Shown here: piece after piece, positions 53,556 to 63,177 of the stretch | Numbering within the stretch: the stretch's first letter is position 1 | How the letters are laid out: every line of letters begins with the position of its first letter | DNA from: Robiginitomaculum sp. | Lineage (GTDB): Bacteria; Pseudomonadota; Alphaproteobacteria; Caulobacterales; Maricaulaceae | Direction of reading: 5' to 3' | DNA: 64,000 bases | NCBI GenBank assembly: GCA_021776525.1 | Contig: JAJFFT010000005.1 | Coordinates: forward strand, 124,001-188,000 | Notes under the pieces: model-generated | Databases searched by the model: none | What the model was told of the DNA's origin: nothing | What the model saw: the letters and a program-made list of their open reading frames with translations, nothing else | Made by a program: the position numbers and the translations under genes

Positions 53556-55040
53556 ATGAAAAGACGTGAGTTTTTGTATGGCGCAGCCGCTGTTAGCGTA
53601 TTGGCCGGGTGTAAACCAAAAGGTGAAGCGGCGGCACCGGCGGCAACACAGACTCCGTCCTGGATGAAAGATGCCACCGCCCATGGCAAAATGATCGCCA
53701 GCGGCGAAATGAGCGCGCTGGAGCAGGCCGATCTGGCTATTGAACGGGCGCAAAAACTTAACGAAACCCTGAACTTTATGGTCACGCCAACCTATGATCA
53801 GGCGCGCGTTGAAGCCGTTACAGATTTGCCCTCCGGGCCGTTTTCCGGGGTGCCGACCCTGACCAAGGACTTGCAGGAGACCACCGGCGTGCGCACCGCC
53901 TATGGCTCACGCGCTTTTATGAAGAATATACCCGATCATGACCACCGCTTTGTCACCGCCATGCACGAGGCCGGGCTGGTCTCCATTGGCAAATCGGCAA
54001 CGCCGGAATTTGGCTTTTTGCCAACCACGGAACCTTTGGTCTTTGGGCCAACGCGTAATCCGTGGAACCCGGCGCACAGCTCCGGCGGATCGTCCGGTGG
54101 TTCGGCGGCCGCCGTTGCCGCCGGTGTGGTGCCGATGGCGCAGTCATCAGACGGTGGTGGCTCGATCCGTATCCCGGCCAATTGCTGTGGCCTGTTTGGG
54201 ATGAAGGCCTCGCGCGGGCGCTGGCCGGATTCCGACGGCACAGATTGGGAACTGACGGTCAAAGGTTTCGTGTCGCATTCCGTGCGCGATTCGCAAACCG
54301 CCATGGCAACAATGGCCGCCACTGACAAAGGTTTGCCCGCACCGGTTCTGGCTGATGGCACGAAGGCTGGGCCGTACAAAATTGGTTTTGCCACGCGTAA
54401 TGGGTGGGGCGATGAGGTTCATCCGGATTGTAAAAAAGCGGTGCTGATGGCCGCCAAAACCTGCGCCGAACTCGGCCACCATGTGGAAGAAGCTGCACCG
54501 GCTTATACCGCAGCGGCGTTCAACGATGCTTTTATGACGCTTTGGTCCTTTGGGGCCAAACAGGTGGTTGGCAATGTCTCCAAGGCGCTGGGCGGCAAGC
54601 CGGTGCCTCAGGATTTGCTGGAGCCATTCACATGGTGGCTCTATGAAAAAGTGGCGGACAAAGACCCCAGTGTTTTGGAGGCTGTCTATGCACAATTTGC
54701 CGCAGAACAGGCCGCATCGCGTGTGTTTCACGAACAGTATGATTTCTTTCTGACGCCGGTTTTGGGCGCGCCGCCGATTAAAATCGGTGCCATAGACCAA
54801 AGCAAGGACCTGGATGCACAATTTGAATGGATCCAGCCTTATGTGGCCTTTACGCCCTTTGCCAATGCCACCGGGCATCCGGCCATGTCGGTCCCCACAT
54901 TGTGGAATGATGACAACCTTCCGGTTGGTGTGCAGTTTGAGGCCAATATGGGCAATGAAGCCAATCTGTTCGCCTTGGCCAGCCAGATTGAAGAGGCCGC
55001 TCCATGGGCGCACCGCTGGCCCGAGCTGGCGCTTGTCTAA
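53556..55040 (+). CDS. Amidase signature-family lipoprotein
   Basis: The 494-residue amidase has a Tat/lipoprotein signal (KRREFLYGAAAVSVLAGC; lipobox LAGC) and the amidase signature catalytic triad: K104 (PTLTKDL), the cis-serine near S180 (HSSGGSSGGSAAAVAAG) and the nucleophile S203 (SSDGGGSIRIPAN). It is thus an exported amide hydrolase anchored at a membrane face. The substrate is unknown; related enzymes act on acylamides, peptides or nylon oligomers. It is followed by the potassium channel gene after 20 bases. Confidence 0.87.
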   Translation: MKRREFLYGAAAVSVLAGCKPKGEAAAPAATQTPSWMKDATAHGKMIASGEMSALEQADLAIERAQKLNETLNFMVTPTYDQARVEAVTDLPSGPFSGVPTLTKDLQETTGVRTAYGSRAFMKNIPDHDHRFVTAMHEAGLVSIGKSATPEFGFLPTTEPLVFGPTRNPWNPAHSSGGSSGGSAAAVAAGVVPMAQSSDGGGSIRIPANCCGLFGMKASRGRWPDSDGTDWELTVKGFVSHSVRDSQTAMATMAATDKGLPAPVLADGTKAGPYKIGFATRNGWGDEVHPDCKKAVLMAAKTCAELGHHVEEAAPAYTAAAFNDAFMTLWSFGAKQVVGNVSKALGGKPVPQDLLEPFTWWLYEKVADKDPSVLEAVYAQFAAEQAASRVFHEQYDFFLTPVLGAPPIKIGAIDQSKDLDAQFEWIQPYVAFTPFANATGHPAMSVPTLWNDDNLPVGVQFEANMGNEANLFALASQIEEAAPWAHRWPELALV

Positions 55041-55060
55041 CGCACAACAGGGTTAGAGGC

Positions 55061-55516
55061 ATGTTGGCAGAAAACCTGATGTTGGCAACCGCAATGGTTG
55101 TCCTGACCTCGCTGATTCATTTGATGGGACTTACGGCGCTGATCTGGATGATGCGTTCCACCAAGGCCACGGATCAGGCGAGGGTCAGCGTTTTGCGGTC
55201 CAGCGCAATTATTCTGATGGTTGTATTGGGCATCTTTGCCGCACATACAGTTGAAGTCTGGCTTTATGCGCTTTTGTACTTTGAACTGGAACTGTTCTCG
55301 ACCTTCGAAGCTTGCCTGTATTTCTCGACCAGCGTGTTTACCACGGTTGGGTTTGGCGATCTTGTGGTTGGACCAAGGTGGCGGTTGTTAACGGCGATTG
55401 AGTCGGCGAACGGGTTTTTATTGCTGGGCTGGTCAACGGCATTTCTGATTAGCCTGACCGGACGGATGCGGGCGCTGGAGCACTCTTGGCTGGAAGGCAG
55501 TGAAGGCCAAGACTAG
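55061..55516 (+). CDS. Two-transmembrane potassium channel-like protein
   Basis: This 151-residue membrane protein has three hydrophobic segments at about 6-30, 47-72 and 110-133 and the selectivity filter T94-T-V-G-F-G-D100, after a pore helix LYFSTSVF. The filter is that of potassium channels of the Ion_trans_2 type; there is an extra N-terminal helix. No RCK/TrkA regulatory domain is attached. It is convergent with, and overlaps by four bases, the antiporter gene. Confidence 0.85.
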   Translation: MLAENLMLATAMVVLTSLIHLMGLTALIWMMRSTKATDQARVSVLRSSAIILMVVLGIFAAHTVEVWLYALLYFELELFSTFEACLYFSTSVFTTVGFGDLVVGPRWRLLTAIESANGFLLLGWSTAFLISLTGRMRALEHSWLEGSEGQD

Positions 55517-56769
55517 GCTTTTTTACGCTGTTTTTGCGGATTGACTACCGCGTAATAAGGCTTCCACAACGTAATTGTCACGGGAACAAGAATGTTCAGG
55601 ATAAATGCGGTCAGCATCAGGGTGTAAAAAGCTTCGGTGTTGAGAATTGAGTTTTGCACATAGGCAATGTCGATCACAACAAAGGCCAGTTCAGCGCGCC
55701 CCAACATGCCTAAGCCCACCAATATACTGCCTTGCCAGTTCATGCCGCTGGTGAACCGGGCGGCTATGGATGCCGATAAGACCTGGGCTAAGAAAACACT
55801 GCCCAACATCAGGCTGATATGTGGGATGACCGAGGCCAGGATGGCCCAGTCGAAAATAATCTTACTGCCGAGTTCGACAAAGAACACTGGGCCAATCCAG
55901 GAAAAAGCGACATTATCAACAATGCGCCGGGTGTCGGCATAGGAGCCTTTGGCATCTTTGCGGCCAAAATATTCTTCCTTGAGTATCAGACCGGCCATAT
56001 AGGCACCGATGGCCGGGTGAAAGCCAAATTCATGAGCTAACAGTCCGACCAGCAAAGCCAGTAATAACACCGTCAGAGTGGAATGACGGCCAAAGGCAAG
56101 TAGGTGACGGATGCCAAAAGTCCGGATCAATGGGACGTGGCGCAACCAGCCCTTGACCTTATGTGGAAACAACCCGGCCCCCAGAATGGAAACCACTACA
56201 AAAAAAGCAATGGCCTTGCCCGTTATCAACACAACGCTGAGTATATTAACCGGGCCTTGCCCGCTGGCGATCGGGACGATAATAGCCACCAGCGCCAGCG
56301 ACGCGATGTCGTCCAGCACGGCAGAGGTCATGATGCGTTTTGCCGCAGCGGACTTGTGCAAACCCAGGCTTTTCAAAGAGACCATGGTCAAAGAAACTGC
56401 CGTCGCTGTCATGGTCAGGGCGCACATCAGGGCAATGCTGGTATCTTGCCAGAAATAGTCCGCCACCAGATATGCAGCCAGAAAGGGTGCAACGGCACCA
56501 AAAAAGGCTATGCCCCAGCTTTTCTTGATGCTCGAAATAAAGTTTTTAGTGTTTTCCTCGAACCCCAACGCGAACATTATAAAAATAATACCCAGCGTGG
56601 CCAGCCCGGAAATAAAGTGGTCACTTTCTACCGGCATAATGCCGGTATTGACCATCAAAGCGCCCAAAGCCAGGAACCACAAAACAGGTGTCAGTTTGGT
56701 TTTTCGGGCCAGAATATTGGCCACGAAAACAGCCACCCAAATCAGCGCCAGAAGATTGAGTGATTCCAT
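55513..56769 (-). CDS. CPA2-family cation:proton antiporter
   Basis: This 418-residue protein is made of about 12 hydrophobic segments and resembles KefB/RosB-like Na+/H+ or K+/H+ exchangers. Typical features are the TATAVSLTMVSLKSLG repeat, the polar DD pair in SAVLDDIASLALVAI, GFHPAIGAYMAGLILKEEYFG and GRAELAFVVIDIAY. No cytosolic TrkA-N domain follows. The neighbouring channel and the antiporter are both probable potassium or pH homeostasis proteins, encoded tail to tail. Confidence 0.88.
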   Translation of the reverse strand: MESLNLLALIWVAVFVANILARKTKLTPVLWFLALGALMVNTGIMPVESDHFISGLATLGIIFIMFALGFEENTKNFISSIKKSWGIAFFGAVAPFLAAYLVADYFWQDTSIALMCALTMTATAVSLTMVSLKSLGLHKSAAAKRIMTSAVLDDIASLALVAIIVPIASGQGPVNILSVVLITGKAIAFFVVVSILGAGLFPHKVKGWLRHVPLIRTFGIRHLLAFGRHSTLTVLLLALLVGLLAHEFGFHPAIGAYMAGLILKEEYFGRKDAKGSYADTRRIVDNVAFSWIGPVFFVELGSKIIFDWAILASVIPHISLMLGSVFLAQVLSASIAARFTSGMNWQGSILVGLGMLGRAELAFVVIDIAYVQNSILNTEAFYTLMLTAFILNILVPVTITLWKPYYAVVNPQKQRKKA

Positions 56770-56795
56770 GTTTCGGCCCGCCTGTGGTCAAATGG

Positions 56796-57257
56796 TTATG
56801 GGGTTATCGCTTCTTTGGTCACAAATTCCAGAATGCCGCGCATTTTGAGTAGCGCCGGCGTGGTGGCATCCAGCCCATACCATGCCCCCAGTTTTTCAGG
56901 GTTTAAAAAGGCGATCTGTGTTTCATCGTTCTGGCTCCAGACCAGAACTTTGACGGGCAAGTCCAGGCCAATGCGCGGATCAGCCTGAATAAGCGGTGTA
57001 CCCAGTCTGGGGTTACCAAAGATCAACACTTCTTCGGCCGCCAGGCTTTGCCCGATCTTTTGAGCACCGGCGGCATGGTTGACCCGTGCAAAAACGGTTG
57101 CCCCCTTTGCCGTTACGGCTGCTTCCAACCGGTCCATGGTTTGGGCAACGCTAAATGGGCTGGTTTTTATGATCAGTTCATTTGAGGCGGTTTGTGGAGC
57201 CGGGGGCAGGCAGGCCATCAAAAACAGGCTAAAACCCAAAGCAATCAACACGCGCAT
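56796..57257 (-). CDS. DUF302 lipoprotein
   Basis: The 153-residue protein has a lipoprotein signal (MRVLIALGFSLFLMAC) and a DUF302 domain: KTSPFSVAQTMDRLEAAVTAKGATVFARVNHAAGA, LIFGNPRLGTPL and LPVKVLVWSQNDETQIAFLNP. The family has a compact alpha/beta fold and unknown function. It sits 26 bases upstream of the antiporter gene and 34 bases downstream of the GH5 gene. Confidence 0.85.
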   Translation of the reverse strand: MRVLIALGFSLFLMACLPPAPQTASNELIIKTSPFSVAQTMDRLEAAVTAKGATVFARVNHAAGAQKIGQSLAAEEVLIFGNPRLGTPLIQADPRIGLDLPVKVLVWSQNDETQIAFLNPEKLGAWYGLDATTPALLKMRGILEFVTKEAITP

Positions 57258-57291
57258 GGCCGCACTCCATATTCAAAGAATTGATGTAAGC

Positions 57292-58317
57292 TTACTCGGG
57301 CCGGGCACGCAGGGCCAGTGCGGATTGATCAAAAAGGGCGCGACGAATTGGCCAAACCCAGTTTTCACGTGCCGGAGAATAAACGCCAAATTCTGCTGCA
57401 AAATCAAAGGCACACCATCCCATATTTCGGGCTTCGGCGGCGCGGCGTACAGCACGAACCCAGTCGGCGCGGTCTCGCATATTGGTGGCTTCTGTGGCTC
57501 CAAATTCACCGAGCCAAACAAGCTGGCCCCGTGATTGCCCCAGCGCTGCGGCGCGGTCAAATTCGCGTCTTAAATGACGTTTCTCTGCACGGCTGCCCCA
57601 GGGACGACCGGCCGGCGGAGCGCCGTCAAACCATGTGGCGCCCTGGTGGGTGAATTTATAAGGGTCATAATAGTGAAAAGTCAGGACCAAACGAGGGTCA
57701 GCAGGCGCATTGTACCGCGCCAATCCATCAATACTGTTCCAATTATCGCCGCCCATAATAATCCACCGGTTCGGATTACTTTTGCGTACGGTCTGGTACA
57801 TCTGATCAGCCAGGTTTTGCCATATGGCACCTTGCAGCTTGTCTTGTGGTTCGTTCAGCAATTCAAAGATCACCGATGCGGGGGCATTGGCGTAATAGCG
57901 GGCGATCTGATCCCAGATCGCGACGGCTCGTGGTCCATGGACTTTGGGGTCTGTATAAAGGGCCGCATAATCATGAAGGTCGATGATCACAGATAGACCA
58001 AAGCCGCGCGCCTGAGTGATCACCGTGTCTATGCGATCAAAAAATGCCTGATCAATCGTATAGGGTGCCTGCATTTGCGCATGATGGTTCCAGGCGATCA
58101 ATACCCGCACGCTATCAAAACCAGCCAATGAGATACGTTGCAGGTCTTTGCGGCGTATCGTATAGCCCCATTCCCCTTCGTTGGGCGCATTCAGCGCATT
58201 GGCAAGATTGACACAACGCATGGCCGGGAAGGCTGTGCTTTGTGCCAGCACGGGCCGTGTGGTTGCCGACGTGATAAGCAGCAAAAAAGCCAGACATATG
58301 TGTCTCAATACGATCAT
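57292..58317 (-). CDS. Secreted glycoside hydrolase family 5 enzyme
   Basis: This 341-residue enzyme has a signal peptide (about residues 1-25) and a GH5 (cellulase A type) barrel. The acid/base glutamate is E156 in FELLNEPQD, and the nucleophile E271 in WLGEFGATE; other landmarks are GFDSVRVLIAW, VIIDLHDYA and VLTFHYYDPYKFTHQG. It hydrolyses beta-1,4- or beta-1,3-glucans or mannans; the linkage cannot be told from sequence by eye. It is divergent from the carboxylase gene. Confidence 0.9.
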   Translation of the reverse strand: MIVLRHICLAFLLLITSATTRPVLAQSTAFPAMRCVNLANALNAPNEGEWGYTIRRKDLQRISLAGFDSVRVLIAWNHHAQMQAPYTIDQAFFDRIDTVITQARGFGLSVIIDLHDYAALYTDPKVHGPRAVAIWDQIARYYANAPASVIFELLNEPQDKLQGAIWQNLADQMYQTVRKSNPNRWIIMGGDNWNSIDGLARYNAPADPRLVLTFHYYDPYKFTHQGATWFDGAPPAGRPWGSRAEKRHLRREFDRAAALGQSRGQLVWLGEFGATEATNMRDRADWVRAVRRAAEARNMGWCAFDFAAEFGVYSPARENWVWPIRRALFDQSALALRARPE

Positions 58318-58431
58318 GGGCCGTGTTTATCACCATGGTCTTGATATTTTGCCAACACGGTTATGGTGGTTGCCGCTATGCCCGCACACGGGTAAGACTG
58401 GTGCATATATTCTGATATTCTGGCAGGGCTG

Positions 58432-60414
58432 ATGTTTACAAAAATTCTGATCGCCAACCGTGGTGAAATTGCTGTGCGGATCATTCGCGCCTGCAAAAAG
58501 CTTTCGGTTCAATCCGTTGCCGTTTATTCCGATGCGGATGCCAATTCACTTGCGGTTGAGTTGGCCGACGAAGCGGTTTGGATTGGCGCGGCGCCAGCGG
58601 CGCAAAGCTATCTCGATAGTGATAAAATCATCGCTGCTGCGAAAACCACCGGCGCTGAGGCGGTCCATCCGGGGTTTGGTTTTCTATCGGAAAATGCAGC
58701 ATTTGCCCAACGCCTCGAAGCAGAAGGCATCGCCTTTATTGGTCCCAATGTTACCGCCATCGAAATAATGGGCGACAAGATTGCCTCCAAAGAATTTGCC
58801 AATAAAGCCAAGGTCAATACCGTGCCAGGCCATATGGGATTGATTGAAACGGCCGAGGAGGCTGTGAGCATAGCCAAACAGGTTGGCTTTCCAGTGATGA
58901 TCAAGGCCTCAGCAGGCGGCGGCGGCAAGGGAATGCGTATCGCCTGGGACGCGGATGAGGCTTTTGAAGGTTTTACATCGGCCCGCAATGAAGCGCGTAC
59001 GGCTTTTGGTGATGAGCGCATCTTTATTGAGCGTTTTATTACCGAGCCGCGTCATATTGAAATTCAGGTTCTGGGCGATAAATACGGGCATATTATCCAT
59101 TTGAACGAGCGTGAATGCTCGATCCAGCGGCGCAATCAGAAAGTTATTGAAGAGGCACCATCGCCGTTTCTGGATGAAAAAAACCGCGCCGCAATGGGTG
59201 CACAGGCCATCGCGCTGGCTGCCGCGGTCAATTATGACAGTGCCGGAACTGTCGAGTTTATTGTTGATAAAGACCGTAATTTCTATTTTCTTGAAATGAA
59301 TACACGCCTTCAGGTCGAACACCCGGTAACTGAAATGATAACCGGCGTTGATCTGGTCGAACAGATGATGCGTGTCGCTTCTGGTGAAAAGTTGGCTATG
59401 AAACAGGACGATATTGGTATTGATGGCTGGGCGCTGGAAACCCGTATCTATGCCGAAGATCCATATCGCAACTTTTTGCCGTCTATTGGACGCCTGAACA
59501 GATTTACACAACCCGCGCAGTCCGATGCCGTAAGGCTCGATTCCGGGGTGCGCGCTGGTGATGATGTGTCAATTTTTTATGACCCAATGCTGGCCAAGCT
59601 GGTTACGCACGGTGCGGATCGGCAAAGCGCCATTACGGCTATGGAAAGTGCGCTGGACGAGTTTGATATTGCCGGTGTTCAATCCAATATTCCATTCTTG
59701 AGCGCAGTGCTTGCCCAAAAACGCTTTCAATCGGGGGCTATCACGACGGCCTATATCGCCGAAGAGTTCGAGGGTGGCTTTGACGGCGTACAAACTAGCC
59801 CCGGTATGCGACGTGTTATGTGTGCGGCGGCGGCTTATATGTGTCTGACATTGTCTGAACGCGCCGCCCATATCAGTAACAGAATGACACCACCCGCGCC
59901 TTTGCCGCTGCACTGGGTGGTTCTTTTGGACCGCGAGGCCAATGACGTGGAAATCCGTCTTCATGAGGGCGGGGCTGAGGTTAGGCTTAATGGAAAATGG
60001 CATGACCTGCTGAGCGACTGGAACCCGACACAGCATGTCTTTCGCGGCACTTTGGATGGGACGCGGTTTGCTTTGACGGTGGACAATGAAACCGAAGGCT
60101 ATGTGCTGCGTTATCGCGGGGCACAGGTGAGGGCCATTGTCTGCTCGCCACGCATTACCGAGTTGCACGCCATTTTGCCTGAAAAGGCCCATGCAGATAC
60201 CGGGCAACACATTCTCAGCCCGATGCCAGGGCGGATCGTTCTGGTGGAAGTCAGTGAAGGGCAGGAGGTCAAAACCGGTGAGCCGGTCTTGGTTGTTGAG
60301 GCGATGAAGATGGAAAACATTATCCGTGCCGAACGTGATGGGGTGATCGATACGATCCATGTTGCCGCAGATGATAATGTTGCGGCCGACGAGGTGCTGG
60401 TCAGCTTTGCCTAA
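58432..60414 (+). CDS. pccA: Biotin-dependent acyl-CoA carboxylase alpha subunit, probably propionyl-CoA carboxylase
   Basis: This 660-residue subunit contains a biotin carboxylase domain (KILIANRGEIAVRIIRA, KASAGGGGKGMRIAW, FLEMNTRLQVEHPVTE), a linker BT-type domain, and a C-terminal biotinyl domain with K626 in VVEAMKMENI. That is the alpha-subunit layout of propionyl-CoA, methylcrotonyl-CoA or geranyl-CoA carboxylases. The choice of acyl-CoA is set by the beta subunit, which is not in the window, so PccA is only the likeliest name. Confidence 0.85.
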   Translation: MFTKILIANRGEIAVRIIRACKKLSVQSVAVYSDADANSLAVELADEAVWIGAAPAAQSYLDSDKIIAAAKTTGAEAVHPGFGFLSENAAFAQRLEAEGIAFIGPNVTAIEIMGDKIASKEFANKAKVNTVPGHMGLIETAEEAVSIAKQVGFPVMIKASAGGGGKGMRIAWDADEAFEGFTSARNEARTAFGDERIFIERFITEPRHIEIQVLGDKYGHIIHLNERECSIQRRNQKVIEEAPSPFLDEKNRAAMGAQAIALAAAVNYDSAGTVEFIVDKDRNFYFLEMNTRLQVEHPVTEMITGVDLVEQMMRVASGEKLAMKQDDIGIDGWALETRIYAEDPYRNFLPSIGRLNRFTQPAQSDAVRLDSGVRAGDDVSIFYDPMLAKLVTHGADRQSAITAMESALDEFDIAGVQSNIPFLSAVLAQKRFQSGAITTAYIAEEFEGGFDGVQTSPGMRRVMCAAAAYMCLTLSERAAHISNRMTPPAPLPLHWVVLLDREANDVEIRLHEGGAEVRLNGKWHDLLSDWNPTQHVFRGTLDGTRFALTVDNETEGYVLRYRGAQVRAIVCSPRITELHAILPEKAHADTGQHILSPMPGRIVLVEVSEGQEVKTGEPVLVVEAMKMENIIRAERDGVIDTIHVAADDNVAADEVLVSFA

Positions 60415-60428
60415 GGCAATAAAAAGGC

Positions 60429-60458
60429 AAAAAACCCCGGTACGCATCCGTACCGGGG
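60429..60458 (-). terminator. Terminator between the convergent carboxylase and bactofilin genes
   Basis: A perfect 10-bp stem CCCCGGTACG/CGTACCGGGG with a CATC loop. On the minus strand it is followed by TTTTTT, so it terminates the bactofilin transcript; on the plus strand the tail is weak. Confidence 0.92.
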
Positions 60459-60484
60459 CTTATTAAATCAAAATTTTCTAATAT

Positions 60485-60997
60485 TCAGTTCTTTTTTGTA
60501 CCCAATGCAGCATCAGCACGCACTGCGACCGAAGGGGCCGCTTTTGGTGCTGCCGGGGCCGGGGCTGATGGTTGTGGTTGGGCTTTTCGCGCGCCGGTCG
60601 GGTCGTTGTCGTGATGGCACTGGCCTTCAAAATAGGCACCATTTTCCATCGACAGAGTGGAATGTACAATATCACCTTCAACGTGCGCCGTAGAGGCCAG
60701 TTGTATCTGGCGGGCCCGTAATTTGCCGATAACTTTGCCGCGCACTGTGATTTGTTCGGCGTGGATTTCACCTTTAACAACGGCTTTTTCGCCAATGGTC
60801 AAAGACTGTGCACGGATATCCCCTTCGACGCTGCCGTCAAGTTGGACCTCACCCTGTGTTTTGATGGAACCGGTAATAACCAGATCGGCACTGAGGATGG
60901 ATGGTGTGGTATTGCGTGTCATGTTTTTACTCATACCAATTGGATTTGAGGCAGCAGGAGCCGCTTTGCGGTTGGAATCATTACCCTTGTTGAACAT
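60485..60997 (-). CDS. Bactofilin
   Basis: This 170-residue cytoskeletal protein forms beta-helical filaments at the membrane. The core (about residues 32-125) is a DUF583 repeat pattern: SADLVITGSIKTQGEVQLDGSVEGDIRA, LTIGEKAVVKGEI, ITVRGKVIGKLRA and AHVEGDIVHSTLSMENGAYFEG. N- and C-terminal tails are disordered, the latter rich in Ala and Pro. It overlaps the 3' end of the upstream M23 peptidase gene by 17 bases, a known alphaproteobacterial pairing. Confidence 0.93.
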   Translation of the reverse strand: MFNKGNDSNRKAAPAASNPIGMSKNMTRNTTPSILSADLVITGSIKTQGEVQLDGSVEGDIRAQSLTIGEKAVVKGEIHAEQITVRGKVIGKLRARQIQLASTAHVEGDIVHSTLSMENGAYFEGQCHHDNDPTGARKAQPQPSAPAPAAPKAAPSVAVRADAALGTKKN

Positions 60998-62216
60998 AAA
61001 GACCAGCTTTCAAAAACTTTTGAGGATCATAAGGTTTCCCTTTGAACCACACTTCATAGTGCAAGTGAACGCCTGTACTGCGTCCGCTTGATCCCATGCT
61101 GCCAACTTGTTGGCCGAATTTGACCTTTTGGCCGCGTTTAACCTTGAGCTTGGCCATATGCCCATAACGAGTTTTAAAGCCAAAGCCGTGATCAATTTCA
61201 ACAAGCCGCCCATAGCCGGCTTTCCAGCCTGCATAGACAACTGTTCCATCTGCTGTTGCGGTGATCGGCGCTAGGCGAAATGCCCCAAAGTCTTGGCCAG
61301 AATGATGCGCGGCCCGGTGTGTAATAGGATCTACGCGGGTGCCAAATCCGCTTGTGCGCCTGTGAGGAACGCTGATTGGTTCGCCCAATGGCACTTCATG
61401 GACCATGGTTTTGAGTTGTTCTTCCTTGGCTAGACGCCCCGTCAGACGTGCAACGCGGCGCGTAAAGTCCTTATCCAGTGACAAGGCTTCGCCAAATAAT
61501 TGTGTCTCATTTAACGCAATCAGTGGCCCGCCAGCTTTACTGTCGTCCTGAGCGATCATGTCATCAAGGTTGAGGCCGGTCATGGCCAGAACGGCTTTTA
61601 AGCCTTCAATGCGGGTTTCTGCTCGTTCTTCGGCTGTGCGCAGAATTTGACTTTCTTGTTCGTGCAGCCATGCCATACGGGACAACGGGTCTGTGCTTTT
61701 AGAGCGCGTTGGCTTGCTGGCGGCTGAGAAGTTGCGGGACTGGCGCGGTGTTTGGTCTTCTGTAACGGCATCCATCACCAGAGTGCTGACGCCACTGTCG
61801 CCGGGCAGTAATGTGTCCAGCGCAGAACTGTCAGGCTGATCAAGCAAGAGCTTCAAAGTATCAAGGCGGCGTTCGATATCATTGGCGGCCGTGGTGAACG
61901 CCGTTGTGCGATTGTCCAGAAGGGCCTGTGTTGAGGCTTCTTTGGCGCGGGCCTCTGCAACCAGTCTTTGGAAGTGCATGCGGCTGGCAAATGCCTGACG
62001 AGATTGCGAAGACAGCAGGTGGCCACTGAGGAACACGCTGGCACTGGCATAGCCAAACCACAGAACCAGCACCATGGCTGTTCCGGTTGCTATAATTTGT
62101 GCGCGGGTGCTCAATGAGAGATAGCGGACTTCCCCGTTGCTGCGGTGATAAATCTGCCGCTCAGGAAAAATATGCTCAAGAACCTCCCGTGCCCTTTCCA
62201 GGACGCGTGCGATCAT
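60981..62216 (-). CDS. M23 family peptidase, bactofilin-linked
   Basis: This 411-residue protein has an N-terminal cytoplasmic part, one membrane helix (ATGTAMVLVLWFGYASASVF, about residues 44-65), coiled-coil segments, and a C-terminal M23 (LytM) domain with zinc ligands in AAHHSGQDFGAF and HLHYEVW. M23 enzymes cleave peptidoglycan cross-links; LmdC-like members act with the bactofilin BacA at sites of curved or polar growth. The overlap with the bactofilin gene supports joint action here. The upstream gap (62217-62361) holds its promoter. Confidence 0.9.
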   Translation of the reverse strand: MIARVLERAREVLEHIFPERQIYHRSNGEVRYLSLSTRAQIIATGTAMVLVLWFGYASASVFLSGHLLSSQSRQAFASRMHFQRLVAEARAKEASTQALLDNRTTAFTTAANDIERRLDTLKLLLDQPDSSALDTLLPGDSGVSTLVMDAVTEDQTPRQSRNFSAASKPTRSKSTDPLSRMAWLHEQESQILRTAEERAETRIEGLKAVLAMTGLNLDDMIAQDDSKAGGPLIALNETQLFGEALSLDKDFTRRVARLTGRLAKEEQLKTMVHEVPLGEPISVPHRRTSGFGTRVDPITHRAAHHSGQDFGAFRLAPITATADGTVVYAGWKAGYGRLVEIDHGFGFKTRYGHMAKLKVKRGQKVKFGQQVGSMGSSGRSTGVHLHYEVWFKGKPYDPQKFLKAGLYVQQG

Positions 62217-62361
62217 CCGATCCCCCTAATTTTCGTAATTACCTGCGTTCGTCTGGGATAAAAGCGGATTACCAGTCTGATTTCAATACTAAAATCATTA
62301 ACAATCATCTATTTTACGGTTTATGGTGCCATTTCAGGGCAGTTTTTTGCATATTCCCGTC

Positions 62362-63177
62362 TCAGGGGAGGAAATTCTCGTAATACCCGGCACTTAACCC
62401 GGCCATTTCGCGGGCGTTATGGTTAAAGGGTGGGCGCAGGCCCGCGGGCAGGTATTCTCTAACCAGGCTCTGAAAGTATTGCTGCGGCTCAGCTTTTTTT
62501 GCAACGCAAATCCGGTTGAACCAGTGCACGCCCTTGGCAACATGCCCGATTTCTTCGTCATAGATAATGCCCAGTATTGAAGCACTGTGCGTGTCGCCAG
62601 CGCTGTTGAGTCTTTCGATCATTTTTGGGGTTACATCCAATCCCCGAGCTTCCAGCAACATCGGGGCTATGGCCAGACGGGCGGCCAGATCGTTTTTGGT
62701 GTTAAGAGCGGCTTCCCATAGTCCCTGATGGACCGGCATGGCCCCATAATGACTGTTCAATTCGTCAAGTCGTTTGGTGATCAGCGTAAAGTGTTTGGCT
62801 TCATCCCCGGCTACATTAAGCCAGTCTTTGGCAAAACTGTGCCTGTCTTCATTGGCCAAAGCCACATCATGCGTAAACCGCGCGACCATATCCAAGGCCA
62901 GATCAATGGCGTTTAGTTCAATGTGGGCAATGGCGTGTAACAGCGCGATGCGCCCTTCTGGCGTACCAATGCGCCGTCGGGGGACAGCGCCTGGTGCGAC
63001 CATATCCAACTGTTCTGGCCGTCCGGGATTGTCTGGGGGTACGGGGCGGGTGCCTAGTGGAGCAAAAGGAATGTCTCCTTCGTTCCAGTCCTGCACCAGA
63101 GCCAGCGTTTGCGCCGCCTTTTGCGCGGGCGAGCATTGGCGCAGTGCAGATATAGTTCGGCTAAGTATATCAGCCAT
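62362..63177 (-). CDS. DUF455 ferritin-like protein
   Basis: This 271-residue protein belongs to DUF455, a ferritin-like four-helix family, some members of which are annotated near MiaE-type diiron hydroxylases. Carboxylate/histidine motifs consistent with a diiron site are HAIAHIELNAIDLA, AGDEAKHFTLI and YDEEIGHVAKGVHWF. The role is unknown. It overlaps the end of the bcp gene by eight bases, so the two are co-transcribed. Confidence 0.85.
   Translation of the reverse strand: MADILSRTISALRQCSPAQKAAQTLALVQDWNEGDIPFAPLGTRPVPPDNPGRPEQLDMVAPGAVPRRRIGTPEGRIALLHAIAHIELNAIDLALDMVARFTHDVALANEDRHSFAKDWLNVAGDEAKHFTLITKRLDELNSHYGAMPVHQGLWEAALNTKNDLAARLAIAPMLLEARGLDVTPKMIERLNSAGDTHSASILGIIYDEEIGHVAKGVHWFNRICVAKKAEPQQYFQSLVREYLPAGLRPPFNHNAREMAGLSAGYYENFLP

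Noticed and set aside
59569-60447. 292-codon minus-strand frame
   Set aside because: Antisense to the carboxylase subunit, including the biotinyl domain; no family features.
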